Part shown: positions 62,419-64,000 of the stretch, piece after piece
Layout of the letters: each line of letters starts with the position of its first letter
Numbering within the stretch: position 1 is the first letter of the stretch
Origin: Actinomyces culturomici
GTDB taxonomy: Bacteria > Actinomycetota > Actinomycetes > Actinomycetales > Actinomycetaceae
Length of the DNA: 64,000 nt
NCBI RefSeq assembly: GCF_900499005.1
Contig: NZ_LS991316.1
Span: 1,016,496-1,080,495 of the forward strand
Reading direction: 5' to 3'
Notes under the pieces: generated by a model
Told to the model about the DNA's origin: nothing
Databases searched by the model: none
The model's input: the letters and a program-made list of their open reading frames with translations, nothing else
Made by a program: the position numbers and the translations under genes

Positions 62419-63135
62419 TCAGTCTTCGGCAGTGACAAGAGTACCGATTCCCTCGCCGAGGAGGGCCGCGGTGACGTTCCCGGCCTCGGACATTCCGAAG
62501 ATCCGGGTCTTCAGGCCGTTGTCGCGGCAGAGGGCGAGGGCCGTCGCGTCGACGACCTTGAGCTCGCGCGCAAGAGCGTCGGAGTAGGTGACGAAGTCGA
62601 GCTTCTTCGCGTCCGGGTTCTTCCGCGGATCGTCGTCGTAGACGCCGTCGACGCCGTTCTTCGCGACGAGGAGCTCGTCGCAGTGCGTCTCGAGGGCGCG
62701 CTGCGCGGAGACGGTGTCGGTCGAGAAGTAGGGCATGCCGGCGCCGGCGCCGAAGATCACGACGCGTCCCTTGTCCATGTGACGGATCGCGCGCAGCGGG
62801 ATGTAGGGCTCGGCGACCTGCGTCATCGTCACCGCCGACTGGACGCGGGCGGGGACGCCCGCCTGCTCGATGAAGTCCTGGAGCGCGAGCGCGTTCATCA
62901 CGGTGCCGAGCATGCCCATGTAGTCGGCGCGGGCGCGGTCCATGCCCGCCTGCGCGAGCGAGGCCCCGCGGAAGAAGTTGCCGCCGCCGACGACGACCGC
63001 GACCTCGACGCCCCTGCGGACGGCGGTGGCGATCTGGGCGGCGATATCGCGGACGACGACCGGATCGAGGCCGACGGCTCCGCCGCCGAACGCCTCACCG
63101 GACAGCTTGAGAAGGACCCTGCGGGGCTTCGCCAT
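62419..63135 (-). CDS. pyrH: UMP kinase PyrH
   Basis: A 238-residue hexameric amino-acid-kinase-fold enzyme that phosphorylates [13 protein letters not shown] (about 9-18), [10 protein letters not shown], the [13 protein letters not shown] phosphate segment and [12 protein letters not shown] are its motifs. The ATG has AAGGAG upstream. A strong terminator separates it from tsf, so a separate promoter is likely in the 90-base gap, though none stood out. Confidence 0.97.
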   Translation of the reverse strand: MAKPRRVLLKLSGEAFGGGAVGLDPVVVRDIAAQIATAVRRGVEVAVVVGGGNFFRGASLAQAGMDRARADYMGMLGTVMNALALQDFIEQAGVPARVQSAVTMTQVAEPYIPLRAIRHMDKGRVVIFGAGAGMPYFSTDTVSAQRALETHCDELLVAKNGVDGVYDDDPRKNPDAKKLDFVTYSDALARELKVVDATALALCRDNGLKTRIFGMSEAGNVTAALLGEGIGTLVTAED

Positions 63136-63186
63136 GATGCGCTCCTTGAAGTAGGTGGGATGTCGAGGGTTTTCCGGTGAAGATAT

Positions 63187-63221
63187 CCGAATGGCCCCGC
63201 CCTGGGGGCGGGGCCATTCGG
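63187..63221 (-). terminator. tsf terminator
   Basis: A perfect 16-base-pair hairpin (CCGAATGGCCCCGCCC with GGGCGGGGCCATTCGG, 3-base loop) lies 6 bases after the tsf stop and is followed on the minus strand by ATATCTTC. It should cut most transcription before pyrH. Confidence 0.9.
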
Positions 63222-63227
63222 AACGGG

Positions 63228-64000
63228 TCAGGCTCCGACGTGGACGCGGACGAAGTCCGTGACCGCGCCGCCGACCTCGGCGAGGACCTTGCCGACCGAC
63301 TTCGAGGGGTCGCGGGCGAAGGCCTGATCGACGAGGCAGTTGTCCTTGAAGTACGCCTCGAGGCGGCCGGTGACGATCTTGTCGACGATCTTCTCCGGCT
63401 TGCCCTCTTCGAGGGTGATCTTCACGAGGGTCTCGCGCTCCTTCTCGAGGACGTCGGCCGGGACGTGCTCGCGATCGAGGTACGCGGGCATGTAGGCGGC
63501 GACGTGCATCGCGATGTCGTGGGCGACGGGGGCCGCCGCGGCATCGGTGACGACGAAGACGCCGACCTGCGGGGGCAGGTCCGGGCTCGTCTGGTGGAGG
63601 TAGAGGTCGACGTTCTCGCCCTCGACGCGGATGACGCGACGGATCTCGAGCTTCTCGCCGATGACCGCGGCCATGCCGTTGAGCTTGTCCTGGACGGTCT
63701 CGTCGCCCATCGGGGCGGCGAGGAGGGACTCGAGGTCGGAGGCGCCGGACGCGACGGCCGCCGCGAGGACCTCGTTCGCGAAGTCGATGAACTTCTGGTT
63801 CTTCGCGACGAAGTCGGTCTCGGAGTTCACCTCGACGAGGACGCCGACGCCCTCGTTCACCTGGGCGGCGAGGAGGCCCGCGGAGGCCTGACGGCCCTCG
63901 CGCTTCGAGAGGGACTTGAGGCCCTTGAGGCGGATGATCTCGAGCGCCTTCTCGGCGTCGCCGTCGGCCTCGGTGAGGGCCTTCTTCACATCCATCATTC
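63228..64000 (-). CDS. tsf: Elongation factor Ts (5' end outside the window)
   Basis: The guanine-nucleotide exchange factor for EF-Tu. The visible 257 residues run from [19 protein letters not shown] (the end of the UBA-like N-domain) through the core with [10 protein letters not shown] to the C-terminus. About 20 N-terminal residues, including the start, lie past position 64000. rpsB is expected next, outside the window. Confidence 0.96.
   Translation of the reverse strand, partial: MMDVKKALTEADGDAEKALEIIRLKGLKSLSKREGRQASAGLLAAQVNEGVGVLVEVNSETDFVAKNQKFIDFANEVLAAAVASGASDLESLLAAPMGDETVQDKLNGMAAVIGEKLEIRRVIRVEGENVDLYLHQTSPDLPPQVGVFVVTDAAAAPVAHDIAMHVAAYMPAYLDREHVPADVLEKERETLVKITLEEGKPEKIVDKIVTGRLEAYFKDNCLVDQAFARDPSKSVGKVLAEVGGAVTDFVRVHVGA

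Overview
The window is 64 kb of very GC-rich, densely packed chromosomal DNA. It looks like a member of the Actinomycetota, most likely the Actinomycetaceae (Actinomyces/Schaalia-like). The grounds are homodimeric AceE with a DUF3052 neighbour, a GlnA2-GlnE pair, DUF3000-RNase D-Dxs, Nif3 with a zinc-ribbon-like protein, a DUF222-HNH protein, non-CCA-encoding tRNA genes, TANNNT -10 boxes, and a fermentative gene set (aspartase beside a CAB-type succinate dehydrogenase/fumarate reductase). The genus is inferred, not proven. I saw no insertion sequence, prophage or CRISPR array.

1-7.9 kb (minus strand): one compact run of ABC ATPase, NfeD, SPFH/band-7 protein, a GlnA2-type glutamine synthetase, GlnE and a histidine phosphatase, with 1-base overlaps at SPFH/glnA and glnA/glnE. 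7.9-11.3 kb: divergent glycogen genes (glgA/glgM-type glycosyltransferase and glgC), then serB. 11.3-16.4 kb: thrS, HIT, phosphatidylinositol-phosphate synthase, PrsW, NUDIX. 16.4-20.5 kb: two FemABX transferases and an ATP-grasp ligase around a five-tRNA array; this is the best candidate for a specialised system, probably peptidoglycan cross-bridge synthesis.

20.6-31.2 kb: DUF3000, ribonuclease D and dxs; an S9 peptidase coupled to a ClC channel/transporter; RNase P RNA; yaaA; and a Nif3/degenerate zinc-ribbon pair. 31.2-39.7 kb: lipB-lipA-acyl-CoA ligase, type II NADH dehydrogenase, tRNA-Val(UAC), DUF3052 and aceE, so lipoate synthesis sits near pyruvate dehydrogenase E1. 40-42.5 kb: a DUF222-HNH protein with a LexA-type box before it. 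42.5-44.7 kb: thymidine kinase and a divergent LysE exporter/LysG regulator pair sharing a palindromic operator. 44.7-50 kb: aspA and sdhCAB, which together could take aspartate through fumarate to succinate, with ndh able to feed the quinone pool.

50-64 kb: a phosphopantetheine-less acyl-carrier-like protein with DUF3145, peptide deformylase, proS, two small unknown proteins, ispG, an aldo/keto reductase, and the conserved chain tsf-pyrH-frr-cdsA-rlmN-DivIVA-like-dxr-rseP. Three methylerythritol-phosphate isoprenoid genes (dxs, ispG, dxr) fall in the window. Many gene pairs overlap by ATGA/GTGA/TGATG, so translational coupling is common, and at least ten genes have a -10 box placed so that the mRNA would begin at the start codon (leaderless).
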